From Chitinibacter fontanus (GTDB lineage Bacteria > Pseudomonadota > Gammaproteobacteria > Burkholderiales > Chitinibacteraceae), in NCBI RefSeq assembly GCF_013423785.1, contig NZ_CP058952.1:2321665-2385664 (forward strand): a stretch of 64,000 nucleotides of DNA, written 5' to 3'. The first letter of the stretch is position 1. Every line of letters begins with the position of its first letter. Shown in pieces: positions 10,032-20,849 of the stretch. The notes under the pieces are model-generated. The model worked only from the letters and a program-made list of their open reading frames with translations, was not told the origin of the DNA and made no database searches. The position numbers were made by a program, and so were the translations under genes.

Positions 10032-10098
10032 GTTGTCCTAATGGGCAGTGCTTGGATTTGCAGCGGTGCGTTGGTGACGGCACGCTGTCGTAGCCAGG

Positions 10099-11112
10099 CT
10101 ATGCAAATGAATGAGTTGATAATTGTGCCGCAAGCTGGGTCGCCGCGATCAGGCTGCCGATATCGGCCTTGCCTGTGCCTGCCAGATCCAGTGCGGTGCC
10201 ATGATCGACCGAGGTGCGAATAATCGGCAAACCCAGCGTGATATTAATGCCCGCGCCAAAGGTTGCGAATTTAAGCACCGGCAGACCTTGATCATGGTAC
10301 ATCGCCAGCACTGCGTCACCTTGCGCCAGGATGGGCGGATTAAACAGCGTATCGGCAGGGAGTGGGCCGATCAAATGCAGGCCTTCGGTGCGCAATTGCT
10401 CTAGCACCGGAATAATCACATCGATTTCTTCACGCCCCATATGACCGGATTCGCCAGCATGCGGATTGAGACCCGCGACAATAATGCGCGGCGCAGCAAT
10501 ACCAAATTTGCTGCGTAAATCAGCATCCAAAATACGCAAAGTAGTGGTGAGTGATGCAGCATTTAATGCGGCGGGCACATCTTTCAATGGCAGGTGTGTC
10601 GTGGCCAGCGCCACGCGCATCTGCTGTTGATTGCCATATTCACCGGCGAGCATCATTACGACTTGCGGAGTATTGGTCTGCTCGGCAAGGTATTCGGTGT
10701 GTCCAGAGAAATACCCCTTGCCATCACCGTGAATGCCTTCGTTAATCACGCCTTTGTGGATTGGTGCGGTCACCATCGCGGCAAATTCACCGTTTACACA
10801 GCCTTGGGTCGCACGATCAAGCAGTGCGAGCACATAGCTGGCATTACGCGGCTCCAGTTGGCCGGCGATGCTCGGAGTGGCAAGCGCAATGTGCAGTATC
10901 GAAACCAGGGCTGGCTGAGTTGGGTCGTAGTCGGGCCACGCTGCGACGCGGCCGACATCCAAGCCCAGTTGTGCCGCCCGAGCGAATAGCAGCTGACGAT
11001 CTGCCAGAATGACGATCGGGCAGGGTATTTGTCCTAGAGCCATCTGCAATGTGATCTCTGGGCCGATACCTGCTGGCTCTCCTGTGGTGATCGCCAGTGC
11101 TTGCTGTGACAT
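10099..11112 (-). CDS. pdxA: 4-hydroxythreonine-4-phosphate dehydrogenase
   Basis: NAD-dependent enzyme of the DXP-dependent pyridoxal 5'-phosphate pathway. The 337-residue protein starts with LAITTGEPAGIGPEI. It contains TAPIHKGVINEGIHG around 115-129, the metal-ligand region HTEYLAEQT, GLNPHAGESGHMG near 210-222 and MYHDQGLPVLK near 270-280, all typical of PdxA. Its ATG overlaps the surA stop by one base (TAATG), so translation is likely coupled to surA. Confidence 0.97.
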   Translation of the reverse strand: MSQQALAITTGEPAGIGPEITLQMALGQIPCPIVILADRQLLFARAAQLGLDVGRVAAWPDYDPTQPALVSILHIALATPSIAGQLEPRNASYVLALLDRATQGCVNGEFAAMVTAPIHKGVINEGIHGDGKGYFSGHTEYLAEQTNTPQVVMMLAGEYGNQQQMRVALATTHLPLKDVPAALNAASLTTTLRILDADLRSKFGIAAPRIIVAGLNPHAGESGHMGREEIDVIIPVLEQLRTEGLHLIGPLPADTLFNPPILAQGDAVLAMYHDQGLPVLKFATFGAGINITLGLPIIRTSVDHGTALDLAGTGKADIGSLIAATQLAAQLSTHSFA

Positions 11113-12410
11113 TACTCGTCCTTCAGTCGGGTGACAACGCGTGCGCGATCACGTAATTGGCGCAGCCAGTCTTCGTATTGCTCTTCCGCTTTGCGCTGAC
11201 CCAATTCTTTGCGGATTTTAAAGCGTGCCTGTTCTTGGGTGACGTCCTGATCGCGGCGTTCAAGCACCTGAATCAGGTGAAAGCCAAATGGCGATTGCAC
11301 TGGCATGCTAATTTCATTGGGCGCTAGCGCATTCATTGCTTCTTCAAACGCGGGTACTGTTTCACCAGGATTGAGCCAGCCCAAGTCGCCACCTTTGCTT
11401 GCGCTGGTGTCATCAGAGAATGATTTGGCCATCACAGCAAAATCTTGCCCGGCAACAATGCGCTCGCGCATTTGGAGTAATTTCTGGCGCGCATCGGTGG
11501 TGGAGATGACTTCATTGCTGCGGATCAGAATATGTCGTGCATGAGTCTGTTTGACGATGACACGCTCTTCCTGACTGCGCTTGTCGACCAATTTGAAAAT
11601 ATGGAAGGCAACCGGGGTACGAACAATATCGGTGTATTCACCAGGCTGAAGCTTATCGAGCAAGGCCGTGAAGGCTGGTGGCAAAGAGCCCGCCGGACGC
11701 CAACCTAAGGTACCGCCTTTGGTGGCATTCGGGTCGTTTGAGTAACTTGCCGCTACGGTAGCAAATGATTTGCCGCCCTCGATTTCTTGGCGAGCAGCCT
11801 GAATACGCGCTCGTTTAGCCGCAATTTGTTCTGGGCTTGCATTTTCTGGAATGTTGATCTGGATTTGCGCCAAATCATATTCCATCTTGGCCTTGCCGGC
11901 CGAGACTTTCAGATAGTCATCGATCTCCGATTCTGTCACCACCACTTTGCTGTCAACTTCACGCTCTTTCAGGCGGCCAAGTAGAATTTCTTGGCGGATA
12001 TCATCGCGAAATTGGCGCCAAGTCACGCCAGTGCTTTCCAAGCGTTTGCGAAACTCTGGCACTGAGAGCTGGTTTTGTTCGGCCAGATTATTGATTGCCA
12101 TTTCTAGCTGTTTATCATCAACCCGTAGCCCGATTTTATCGGCGTATTGCACTTGCACCTGATCAAGAATCATCCGATCCAGCACTTGCTGTTGCAGTAC
12201 CTCGTCAGGAGGGAGTTTGATTTTCTGGCGCTCAAGGTTAGCTTTGATCGTTGCCACTTTATGATCAAGCTCTACTTGAGTGATTGCATTGCGATTGACT
12301 ACCGCAACGACACGATCAACGGTGACCACCTCGGCCAATGCGACGTGGCTCAGAAGCGCTGCCAATAATACGGCGCTGAGTTTTTTACCTGATATCAGAC
12401 TAAATGTCAT
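11112..12410 (-). CDS. surA: Periplasmic chaperone / peptidyl-prolyl isomerase SurA
   Basis: Escorts unfolded outer-membrane proteins, including LptD, across the periplasm. The 432-residue protein has a signal peptide ending ALLSHVALA (about residue 26), then the SurA N-terminal chaperone domain (about 27-170). Two parvulin repeats follow, recognisable from GGTLGWRPAGSLPPAF and GGDLGWLNPGETVPAF. Length and order match the family. It lies 10 bases after lptD, its own major client, and its stop overlaps pdxA. Confidence 0.97.
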   Translation of the reverse strand: MTFSLISGKKLSAVLLAALLSHVALAEVVTVDRVVAVVNRNAITQVELDHKVATIKANLERQKIKLPPDEVLQQQVLDRMILDQVQVQYADKIGLRVDDKQLEMAINNLAEQNQLSVPEFRKRLESTGVTWRQFRDDIRQEILLGRLKEREVDSKVVVTESEIDDYLKVSAGKAKMEYDLAQIQINIPENASPEQIAAKRARIQAARQEIEGGKSFATVAASYSNDPNATKGGTLGWRPAGSLPPAFTALLDKLQPGEYTDIVRTPVAFHIFKLVDKRSQEERVIVKQTHARHILIRSNEVISTTDARQKLLQMRERIVAGQDFAVMAKSFSDDTSASKGGDLGWLNPGETVPAFEEAMNALAPNEISMPVQSPFGFHLIQVLERRDQDVTQEQARFKIRKELGQRKAEEQYEDWLRQLRDRARVVTRLKDE

Positions 12411-12420
12411 ACGATGCCTA

Positions 12421-14610
12421 TTAACGCAGTTTGGGCGAAGAGTAAGTGTCGGCGTAGCCGGGAATGGATTGACGCAATACTGAGATTGGGTTCATCCCTA
12501 TCCCTGCCAAACCACCAAGTTCCAATAAGAGGAAGTAGTTTAATTTGTATTTTTGATCTGTGCGGATATAACGTTGGGTTGCCAAGCGCAATGCCCAACA
12601 TCCGGCATTATATTCAAGCCCTGCTAGTGCCTCTAGCGATTGATTATCTTTGAGCGAGTAGTTGTAGCGGGCTACACCATACCAACCGCCGCCCAGTGGC
12701 CACTGACCGCTGGCATCCAGCTGCTCGGTTTTGCTAATCCGGTTCACGCTATAACGCAGATTTAGCGATTTAAAATCACTTTGTGACCAATTGAAATTCA
12801 GATCCGCGCGTACCGTGCGGTCGTTGCGCAAATCTTGTTGCAGGGTATAGCTTGCACGAATGTCATACGGCAGTGTTCCACCCAGCATTAGCAATAAATC
12901 CGATGATTTCACATCATTAGTGCTATTGGTCGTACTAATGCCAACCTTAGGAGACGATAAGTAAATGCGTTGTCCTAAGCCCGCGTAAAAGCGTTCTACC
13001 CCGTTATCATCATCAAACACTCGGCTGCTGAGTGCTAAAGTAATTTCGTTGGCATCATTAATGCGATCGTTGCCGGAATATTTGTTTTCGGAAAACAGCG
13101 ATGACCAAGACAGATCGGTTTCACCACTGTCATAGTTTGGCAGGTGCGACTGATCTTTGAATGGTACGTACAAATAATACAGTTGTGGTTCCAAAGTTTG
13201 AACAATATTGCTGCCAAATAAACTGCCTTCGCGTTCAAAGAATAAGCCGGTGTGTACGCTGGCGATCGGTAATACGCGGTCTTCGCTACCTAAGTCTTGC
13301 CCAGTCCCAGTTTCACTTCGATAGTGCGTCGCATGCACGCCAATTTTGGGCGTAATAAAGCTGTACTGATTGGCTAGAGGCAGGCTCACTGTTGGATAAA
13401 TCCAGCTGCGGTCGCCTTGTGTTTTGATGTCATGGCCAAAGCGAGTTACTTCTGCTGTGACGCTGGTTTGCGTACCGCCGCCAAGATTTGGAGTATAGCT
13501 GCCATACCATTGAGGCAGGCGTTTATACGGCTCTTCGACTAACGTGCTACTAGTTTGCAGCGTTTGATATTGTTGCGCGCGGAGATACGTAGACCAGTTG
13601 CTGCCGCTATAAGACAGCACCGCTTCCTGCGGCAGATTCACCTGCGAAGCAACCGCTAGACGATCACCAAAATCGCTAAAGTAGTAATCGTCAGAAACTC
13701 GCTGGTAGTTCAAGTCCAGTCGCAGTCGGTCTGCCAATTGCTGGCTGTGCTGAAATAGCACGCTATAGCGCCGATCATCGGTCATGCTATCGTTAATGCC
13801 TTCAAGCTTCACTTGACCTCTAAATTCAGGCTGGAGATAGCGAAATTCGCCGCCCAGCATCAGCCCGCGTTTGCTGAAGTAGCTTGGGAAAATCGTGGCA
13901 TCGTAATTGGGCGCAATATTCCAATAAAACGGCTGGGTGAACTCAAAGCCATTGGTATTGCTGTAATTAAAGTTCGGCATTAGAAAGCCGGTTTTACGGC
14001 TGCCATCGAGCGGGAAATCGATCCATGGGTAATAAAATACTGGTACAGATTGAAACTCCAACCAGCCGTGCCAGGCTTGCCCATAGTTTTGCGTATAGTC
14101 CAGCTGCATTTCTTTGGCATGCATAAACCAAGCATTTTGCTCGGGTGTGCAGGTCGTCATTGAGCCCGTTTGAATGCGGTATTTGTCTTTACCCTCAAAC
14201 AACACTTTGACCGCTTCCCCGCGTGCCATGCCTTGGCCCATCAAGTAGGTTGCATCTTCCAGTTCGCCTTCGCGCGCTGTCACTGCAATATCTAAGCGCT
14301 TACCGGTGAGGGTATCGCCGTCTTTTTCCATCGTGACCTTATCACCGGCATGCACCATATCGGTCTGTTGCTGGTATTTCACCCAGTCCGCTTTAATCTC
14401 GACCGCGTCGCGATTAATGATGACGTTGCCTTTGGCCTCGGTGTAATCCCCTTCTTGCACATTGGCTTGATCCGATTCGATGAAAATAGGTGGCTCGGGC
14501 GTAGCGGCAGGGCTTTGAGCCATGCTGTGAGCGGCCAGAAAACACGGCAGCGCAGCTAGCGAGAGCTTTAAAATAGTGAGGTGAAATGGTGGTGAATGAT
14601 GCACCCGCAT
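12421..14610 (-). CDS. lptD: LPS-assembly outer-membrane protein LptD
   Basis: The beta-barrel that, with LptE, inserts lipopolysaccharide into the outer leaflet. I start it at ATG 14610 (729 residues), where a signal peptide follows (LAALPCFLAAHSMAQ). The frame is open further upstream, but those residues are not export-like. Residues about 45-150 form the LptA-like domain (DQANVQEGDYTEAKGNVIINR). The rest is the barrel, ending in aromatic-rich strands. Only two cysteines are visible in the mature protein, in TTCTPEQNAW and NAGCWALR, so one inter-domain disulfide rather than the two of E. coli is likely. First gene of lptD-surA-pdxA-rsmA, divergent from amgK. Confidence 0.96.
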   Translation of the reverse strand: MRVHHSPPFHLTILKLSLAALPCFLAAHSMAQSPAATPEPPIFIESDQANVQEGDYTEAKGNVIINRDAVEIKADWVKYQQQTDMVHAGDKVTMEKDGDTLTGKRLDIAVTAREGELEDATYLMGQGMARGEAVKVLFEGKDKYRIQTGSMTTCTPEQNAWFMHAKEMQLDYTQNYGQAWHGWLEFQSVPVFYYPWIDFPLDGSRKTGFLMPNFNYSNTNGFEFTQPFYWNIAPNYDATIFPSYFSKRGLMLGGEFRYLQPEFRGQVKLEGINDSMTDDRRYSVLFQHSQQLADRLRLDLNYQRVSDDYYFSDFGDRLAVASQVNLPQEAVLSYSGSNWSTYLRAQQYQTLQTSSTLVEEPYKRLPQWYGSYTPNLGGGTQTSVTAEVTRFGHDIKTQGDRSWIYPTVSLPLANQYSFITPKIGVHATHYRSETGTGQDLGSEDRVLPIASVHTGLFFEREGSLFGSNIVQTLEPQLYYLYVPFKDQSHLPNYDSGETDLSWSSLFSENKYSGNDRINDANEITLALSSRVFDDDNGVERFYAGLGQRIYLSSPKVGISTTNSTNDVKSSDLLLMLGGTLPYDIRASYTLQQDLRNDRTVRADLNFNWSQSDFKSLNLRYSVNRISKTEQLDASGQWPLGGGWYGVARYNYSLKDNQSLEALAGLEYNAGCWALRLATQRYIRTDQKYKLNYFLLLELGGLAGIGMNPISVLRQSIPGYADTYSSPKLR

Positions 14611-14674
14611 GTGGCCTTGTTCAGCTAACTGGTAGAATTGCGTGATATTAGCAGATTTGAGAGTAATTCTTCCT

Positions 14675-15667
14675 ATGAACCGACAAGAACAAATTACCAA
14701 CTGGTTGCAAGCTGAGCAAGGTACAGCTCCGCTTTCCCTCGTCCTCGCAGCGGCGGATGCCAGTGTGCGCCAGTATTGGCGTGCCAGCTGGAGTGATCGT
14801 AGTTTAATTGTGATGGACTTTGACCCCGCCAGCTTTGATGCGCAGCCATTTTTAGCGCGTCAGGCGCAATTGGCTGGTGCAGGTGCTGCAGTGCCTGCGC
14901 TGCTGGGGCAGGATTTGAGTTTGGGGCTGGTGGCATTGGAAGACTTGGGCGATGCCACGCTGGCGAGTGTATTGAACGAAGAGAATGCCAAAGCATGGTA
15001 TCTGCGTGCAATCCATGACCTGGTTCAGCTACAAGCACATACCCTCGATGAGGGGCTGCCTGTATTTGACGGCGCGTTTATTCAGCGCGAGCTCGATATC
15101 TGTCGTGAATGGTATTTTGGCAAACAATTTAATACCGAGTTGGCCGATAAAGAGTTGGCGATCTGGGAGCGCTCATGTGCGCTGATTACGCTGGAAGTGT
15201 TGCAACAGCCTACCGTTTTCATGCATCGCGATTACCATTCACGCAATTTGATGGTCAAAGATGATCAGTTGCGTGTGATTGATTTTCAAGATGCTGTGAA
15301 AGGGCCGATTGCTTACGATTTAGTGTCGTTGCTACGCGACGCTTATGTAACGTGGAACGAGGCCTTTGTGCTGGATTTGGTGATACGTTACTGGGAAATG
15401 GCACGCGATGCCGGCCTGCCTGTGCACGAAGACTTTTCTGACTTTTATCGCGCCTTCGAGTGGGCGGGTTTGCAGCGCCATATCAAAATCTTGGGCCTGT
15501 TTGCGCGGCTTAATTACCGTGATGGCAAAGATCGCTATCTGGCCGATCAACCTCGCGTGTTTGAGTATGTGCGTCAAGTTTGTCTGCGCTACCGCGAGCT
15601 AACCCCACTGGGGCGTTTGTTGCTCAATTTGCACGGCACGCCGGTGGAAACAGGGTTTAGTTTCTAA
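14675..15667 (+). CDS. amgK: Anomeric N-acetylmuramate/N-acetylglucosamine kinase AmgK
   Basis: A 330-residue aminoglycoside-phosphotransferase-fold kinase. AmgK phosphorylates MurNAc (and GlcNAc) at C1 in the cell-wall recycling route that bypasses de novo UDP-MurNAc synthesis and its fosfomycin-sensitive step (known from Pseudomonas). Kinase motifs visible are VFMHRDYHSRNLM (catalytic loop, near 181-193) and RVIDFQDAVKGP (metal-binding Asp, near 200-211). ATG 14675 (MNRQEQ) is chosen over a non-canonical upstream start. Its position divergent from lptD and just before murU matches the Pseudomonas arrangement. A DUF1330 gene is inserted between the two. Confidence 0.9.
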   Translation: MNRQEQITNWLQAEQGTAPLSLVLAAADASVRQYWRASWSDRSLIVMDFDPASFDAQPFLARQAQLAGAGAAVPALLGQDLSLGLVALEDLGDATLASVLNEENAKAWYLRAIHDLVQLQAHTLDEGLPVFDGAFIQRELDICREWYFGKQFNTELADKELAIWERSCALITLEVLQQPTVFMHRDYHSRNLMVKDDQLRVIDFQDAVKGPIAYDLVSLLRDAYVTWNEAFVLDLVIRYWEMARDAGLPVHEDFSDFYRAFEWAGLQRHIKILGLFARLNYRDGKDRYLADQPRVFEYVRQVCLRYRELTPLGRLLLNLHGTPVETGFSF

Positions 15668-15694
15668 CTAGTTCCAAATGCTCGGAGGCGCCGC

Positions 15695-15994
15695 ATGTCC
15701 AAAGTATATTGCATCGTAAATATCCTTAAAATCAACGATTCAGCACGATTTGCCGAATATGTTGCTGGACATGCGGCCTCGATTGCCCAATATGGTGGGC
15801 GCTTTCTGGTTAAAGGCGATGCGGGCGAGGTGCTCGAAGGTACGCTTGCCAGTAATTTGATGGTGGTGCACGAATTTCCCAGCGAAGCTCAATTTCGCGC
15901 TTGGTACGATTCGCCCGAGTACCGCCCGTGGAAAGCGTTGCGCCAATCCTGTGCCGAAGTGACGGTGATTTTAAGTCGTGGCTGCGCCGATTAA
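15695..15994 (+). CDS. DUF1330 domain-containing protein
   Basis: A 99-residue protein of the DUF1330 family (small ferredoxin-like alpha/beta barrel fold, function unknown). Visible family features are YCIVNILKINDSARFAEYV at the start, GGRFLVKGDAGEVLEG in the middle and EFPSEAQFRAWYDSPEY near the end. GGAGG lies seven bases before ATG 15695. It sits 27 bases after amgK and 30 before murU, so it is probably expressed with them, but nothing in its sequence ties it to sugar recycling. Confidence 0.85.
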   Translation: MSKVYCIVNILKINDSARFAEYVAGHAASIAQYGGRFLVKGDAGEVLEGTLASNLMVVHEFPSEAQFRAWYDSPEYRPWKALRQSCAEVTVILSRGCAD

Positions 15995-16705
<711 letters not shown>

Positions 16706-16759
16706 GCTGTGGCGGCATTTTGAGCGTGCACGCAAGGCGAGGCGCATAATTTCGCAAAA

Positions 16760-16787
16760 GTGCATTGAAAAATGCTGCACTGCAGCG
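16760..16787 (+). promoter_or_regulatory. Possible TGC/GCA-rich operator upstream of phaC
   Basis: TGCATTGAAAAATGCTGCAC followed by TGCAGC lies about 35 bases before the PHA synthase start. TGC-rich inverted motifs (CTGC...GCAG) are known targets of PhaR-type repressors in other PHA producers. Assignment here is by resemblance only. Confidence 0.3.
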
Positions 16788-16822
16788 TAGATTGAGAGAT
16801 ATCGCCTGCGGGGAGCACGATC

Positions 16823-18559
16823 ATGCCAGAAACGATTTTTTCTCAGTTTTATGCCGAGCAACAACAGCGTTTTGAGCAGTTACAGCATCAATTGCGTCAG
16901 ACATTCGATCCCTTTGGCTTAGGGGAAACCACGCTAAAAGCACAAAAGGCCTGGCTACAGCACCCAGACCAGCTCTATCAGGCTTATACCAGCTACGCCA
17001 ATGATCTAGTACGGCTGCAGGGTTTTACCTTGCGGCGCTATTGGGGTGAGCCGGATACCGATGTGATTGTGCCGCACCCCGATGATCCCCGCTTTGTTGA
17101 CCCTATCTGGTGTGATTCACCATTTTGGGACAGCCTGAAAGAATGGTACTTACTCAACACCCGCTGGTTGCAAAATAATCTGTATGCCACGCCTGGTTTG
17201 AATGAACAAGAACGCAGCATTTCTGCCTTTTGGTTGCGACAAGTGCTTAATGCGCTGGCGCCGACTAATTTCCTGCTGACTAATCCAACTGCGCTGGCCA
17301 CGGCATTGGAAAGTAAGGGTGTGAGCCTGGTTAAGGGCCTGGACAACTTCATGCGTGATATGGCCAATGGCGATATTGCGATGACCGATCTGGATGCGTT
17401 TACCGTTGGCGAAAATCTGGCCACTACGGAAGGTGCCGTGGTGTATCGCGGTAAACTGCTTGAAGTGATTCATTATGAGGCCAATACCCCCACGGTGCAT
17501 AAGGTGCCGCTGGTGCTGGTGTCGCCGTGGATCAATAAATATTACGTGCTTGATCTCAATCCGCAGAAAAGCATTATCAAATATCTGGTTGACCAAGGCT
17601 TCTCGGTGTTTGTGACTAGCTGGAAAAACCCCGATAGCAGCATGGCCGATGTTAGCCTTGATGATTACCTGACCGATGGGGTCGCGCAGATTATTGAAGT
17701 AGCGCGCGAAATTTCGGGTAGCCCGAAGGTCAATCTGCTGGGTTATTGCATTGGCGGCACTTTAGTGAGCACTTATCTGGCTTGGGCTAATCGTGCTAAG
17801 GCGGCTGGCGTGCTAGCCGATGTACCGGTTGAGTCCGCTACCTTGCTGACCACATTGACCGATTTTGCCCGGCCGGGTGATATTGAAGTGTTTATTGATC
17901 AAGATGGCCTCGATTTCATTGATAACATCATGGATAAGAAAGGCTATCTGGATGGTAAAGAGATGGCTGCGAGCTTTCGCTTGCTGCGCAGCAATAGCCT
18001 GATCTGGAATTACTGGGCTAGTAATTATCTGCTGGGTGAAACACCGATGGCGTTTGATGTGTTGTATTGGAATATGGATACCACGCGGATGCCCAAAAAA
18101 ATGCACCGCAGCTATTTGCGTGATTTGTATTGGTCCAATAAATTGGTGCAGCCCGATGCGCTTCACCTAGCGGGGCAGCCGATTGATTTGGCGCAGATTA
18201 GCCAGCCGATTTATATGGTCAGCGCCGAAGAAGACCATATTGCGCCTTGGAAGCAAACCTTCACTTTGGTGAATCGGGTCTCTGGGCCAGTGCAATTTAC
18301 CTTATCGACCTCGGGCCACATTATTGGCATCATCAACCCGCCCGGGCCAAAATGTAAACGCAGCTACTGGCAAGGTATTCCCACCGCAGGCCAAGATGCC
18401 GACGCTTGGTTGCAAGGCAAACAACAAGTGGCCGGCTCATGGTGGCCTAATTGGGTGGAGTGGCTACGTCCTTATTCGGGTAATCAAGTCAAACCGAAGT
18501 TATCGAGCCGTAAACACGCCAAACTGTGCGCAGCACCCGGAACTTATGTCTTGGAATAA
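16823..18559 (+). CDS. phaC: Poly(3-hydroxyalkanoate) synthase, class I
   Basis: Polymerises hydroxyacyl-CoA into storage polyester at the granule surface. The 578-residue protein has the PhaC N-terminal domain (about 60-230) and an alpha/beta-hydrolase core. The lipase-like box reads GYCIGG with the nucleophile Cys near 310. The other catalytic residues are in SAEEDHIAPW and in TSGHIIGIINPPG. A single long subunit without an adjacent phaE or phaR fits class I. GGGGAG precedes ATG 16823. No phaA/phaB genes are in the window, so monomer supply is encoded elsewhere. A terminator follows. Confidence 0.94.
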   Translation: MPETIFSQFYAEQQQRFEQLQHQLRQTFDPFGLGETTLKAQKAWLQHPDQLYQAYTSYANDLVRLQGFTLRRYWGEPDTDVIVPHPDDPRFVDPIWCDSPFWDSLKEWYLLNTRWLQNNLYATPGLNEQERSISAFWLRQVLNALAPTNFLLTNPTALATALESKGVSLVKGLDNFMRDMANGDIAMTDLDAFTVGENLATTEGAVVYRGKLLEVIHYEANTPTVHKVPLVLVSPWINKYYVLDLNPQKSIIKYLVDQGFSVFVTSWKNPDSSMADVSLDDYLTDGVAQIIEVAREISGSPKVNLLGYCIGGTLVSTYLAWANRAKAAGVLADVPVESATLLTTLTDFARPGDIEVFIDQDGLDFIDNIMDKKGYLDGKEMAASFRLLRSNSLIWNYWASNYLLGETPMAFDVLYWNMDTTRMPKKMHRSYLRDLYWSNKLVQPDALHLAGQPIDLAQISQPIYMVSAEEDHIAPWKQTFTLVNRVSGPVQFTLSTSGHIIGIINPPGPKCKRSYWQGIPTAGQDADAWLQGKQQVAGSWWPNWVEWLRPYSGNQVKPKLSSRKHAKLCAAPGTYVLE

Positions 18560-18605
18560 GCGTCTTGCCTAGGCAATGAATGTTTGTTTTTAAGCAACAT
18601 CAATG

Positions 18606-18645
18606 ACACGCCAGCATCCTACAATGCTGGCGTGTAGTTTTTTTA
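18606..18645 (+). terminator. Intrinsic terminator after phaC
   Basis: Perfect 12-bp inverted repeat ACACGCCAGCAT / ATGCTGGCGTGT (18606-18617 and 18624-18635) with a six-base loop, then AGTTTTTTTAT. Confidence 0.85.
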
Positions 18646-18777
18646 TCTCGCCTCTATGCCATTGGGCTTAGGCTCGGCGATAATGCAGCACCCATTTTTT
18701 ACCTTGGTTTGAGCACGGTTTTCAGACAAACTGTGGCTGAGCAAGGAATTCGTTTTCACACAATAAGGAATACAGTG

Positions 18778-20778
18778 ATGGCAGCAACGCGTACTGACTT
18801 AGCAAATGCAATCCGCGCACTGGCGATGGACGCTGTGCAAAAAGCCAATTCAGGTCACCCAGGCGCACCGATGGGGATGGCTGAAATTGGTCTGGCGTTG
18901 TGGGGCAACAATATGCGCTTTAACCCACAAAACCCAGCTTGGGCTAACCGCGATCGCTTTGTGCAATCTAACGGCCACGGCTCTATGCTGCAATACGCGC
19001 TGCTACATCTCACTGGTTATGATGTATCAATGGATGACATCAAAAACTTCCGTCAATTCCATTCAAAAACTCCAGGTCACCCAGAAGTTCACTACACTCC
19101 AGGTGTAGAAACGACGACTGGCCCATTGGGTCAAGGTATCACCAATGCCGTGGGCTTTGCCTTGGCAGAAAAACTGCTGGCCGCTCAGTTCAATAAGCCA
19201 GGTTTGGACATCGTTGACCACCACACTTATGTGTTCTTGGGCGACGGTTGTTTGATGGAAGGTATTTCACACGAAGCGTGTTCGTTGGCTGGCACTTGGG
19301 GCCTGAACAAACTGATCGCCTTCTGGGACGACAACGGTATTTCTATCGATGGCCACGTTGAAGGCTGGTTCACTGATGACACGCCAAAACGTTTCGAATC
19401 ATACGGCTGGCACGTAATTGCTGGTGTTGATGGCCATGACGTGGATGCATTGAATGCTGCCATTGCTGCTGCTAAAGCGCAAACTAGCAAACCTACGCTG
19501 ATCTGCTGCAAAACGATCATCGGTAAAGGCTCACCAAACAAAGCCGCTAGCCACGATTGCCACGGCGCGCCATTGGGCGAAGCAGAAATTGCTGCTACTC
19601 GTGAAGCCATCGGCTGGCCACACGCACCATTTGAAATTCCTGCGGACGTTTACGCTGGTTGGGATAAAAAAGCTGCTGGTGCTGCTGCAGAAGCTGAGTG
19701 GAACAGCCTGTTTGCTAAATACGCTGCGCAATACCCAGCGGAAGCGGCTGAATTTACCCGCCGTATGAAAGGCGAATTGCCTGCAAACTGGCAAGATCTG
19801 GTGAAAACTGCCGTTGCTGAAGTGAATGCCAAAGCAGAAACCATCGCTACGCGTAAAGCCAGCCAAAACGCGATTCAAGCCTTCGCACCAAACTTGCCAG
19901 AAATGCTCGGCGGTTCGGCTGACTTGACTGGCTCTAACTTGACCAACTGGAAAGGCTCTAGCAGCCTGAAAGTAGAAAACGGCCAAATCAGCGGTAACCA
20001 CATCAGCTACGGTGTACGCGAATTCGGTATGAGCCACATCATGAATGGTCTGGTACTGCACGGCGGCTTCCGTCCATTCGGCGGCACGTTCCTGATGTTC
20101 TGCGAATACGCGCTAAATGCATTGCGTATGGCTGCGTTGATGAAAACGAACAATATCTTCGTTTACACGCACGATTCGATTGGTCTGGGTGAAGATGGCC
20201 CAACGCACCAGCCAGTTGAGCAATTGCAAACCCTGCGTTGCATCCCGAACATGAATGTATGGCGTCCAGCGGATACCGTTGAGTCAGTGGTCGCTTGGGC
20301 TGATGCAATTGAACAGCGCACGACGCCTTCTTCATTGATCTTCAGCCGTCAAAACCTGACGTTCCAGACTCGCACTGAAGAGCAAATCGCTAACATCAAA
20401 CGTGGTGCTTATGTACTGCGCGATGCAGCTCAGCCACAAGTGGTGTTGATTGCTACTGGTTCTGAAGTAGATGTAGCAGTGAAAGCAGCTGAAGCCTTGG
20501 CTGCTGACGGCGTAGCGGCTCGCGTCGTGTCTATGCCAAGCACCAACGTGTTCGACAAGCAAGATGCAGCGTACAAAGCTTCAGTATTGCCAGCAGGCGT
20601 ACCACGCTTGGCAGTGGAAGCGGCAACAACTGACTTCTGGCGCAAATATGTTGGCCTCGAAGGTGATGTAGTTGGTATCGACACCTTCGGTGAATCAGCT
20701 CCTGCGCCATTGCTGTTCAAACACTTCGGCTTCACGGCTGAAAACGTAGCAGCGCGTGCGAAAGCTTTGGTGAAATAA
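18778..20778 (+). CDS. tkt: Transketolase
   Basis: Thiamine-diphosphate enzyme of the non-oxidative pentose phosphate pathway, transferring two-carbon ketol units. I start it at ATG 18778 (666 residues, [19 protein letters not shown]) because AAGGAA lies seven bases upstream; the open frame extends 23 codons further without a site. Features include HPGAPMG near 28-34, the TPP/metal motif [12 protein letters not shown] near 155-166 and [18 protein letters not shown] in the pyrimidine-binding domain. Codon use is more biased than in its neighbours, as expected for a highly expressed gene. Confidence 0.97.
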   Translation: MAATRTDLANAIRALAMDAVQKANSGHPGAPMGMAEIGLALWGNNMRFNPQNPAWANRDRFVQSNGHGSMLQYALLHLTGYDVSMDDIKNFRQFHSKTPGHPEVHYTPGVETTTGPLGQGITNAVGFALAEKLLAAQFNKPGLDIVDHHTYVFLGDGCLMEGISHEACSLAGTWGLNKLIAFWDDNGISIDGHVEGWFTDDTPKRFESYGWHVIAGVDGHDVDALNAAIAAAKAQTSKPTLICCKTIIGKGSPNKAASHDCHGAPLGEAEIAATREAIGWPHAPFEIPADVYAGWDKKAAGAAAEAEWNSLFAKYAAQYPAEAAEFTRRMKGELPANWQDLVKTAVAEVNAKAETIATRKASQNAIQAFAPNLPEMLGGSADLTGSNLTNWKGSSSLKVENGQISGNHISYGVREFGMSHIMNGLVLHGGFRPFGGTFLMFCEYALNALRMAALMKTNNIFVYTHDSIGLGEDGPTHQPVEQLQTLRCIPNMNVWRPADTVESVVAWADAIEQRTTPSSLIFSRQNLTFQTRTEEQIANIKRGAYVLRDAAQPQVVLIATGSEVDVAVKAAEALAADGVAARVVSMPSTNVFDKQDAAYKASVLPAGVPRLAVEAATTDFWRKYVGLEGDVVGIDTFGESAPAPLLFKHFGFTAENVAARAKALVK

Positions 20779-20787
20779 GCCTAGCTG

Positions 20788-20829
20788 CCCCAATAAAAAA
20801 AGCGCCTTCGGGCGCTTTTTTTATTGGGG
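20788..20829. terminator. Bidirectional terminator between tkt and the Kef antiporter
   Basis: Perfect 19-bp inverted repeat around a TTCG tetraloop: CCCCAATAAAAAAAGCGCC at 20788-20806 and its complement at 20811-20829. T runs occur on both strands, between two convergent genes. Confidence 0.92.
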
Positions 20830-20849
20830 GGTATATCTATCAAAATCTT

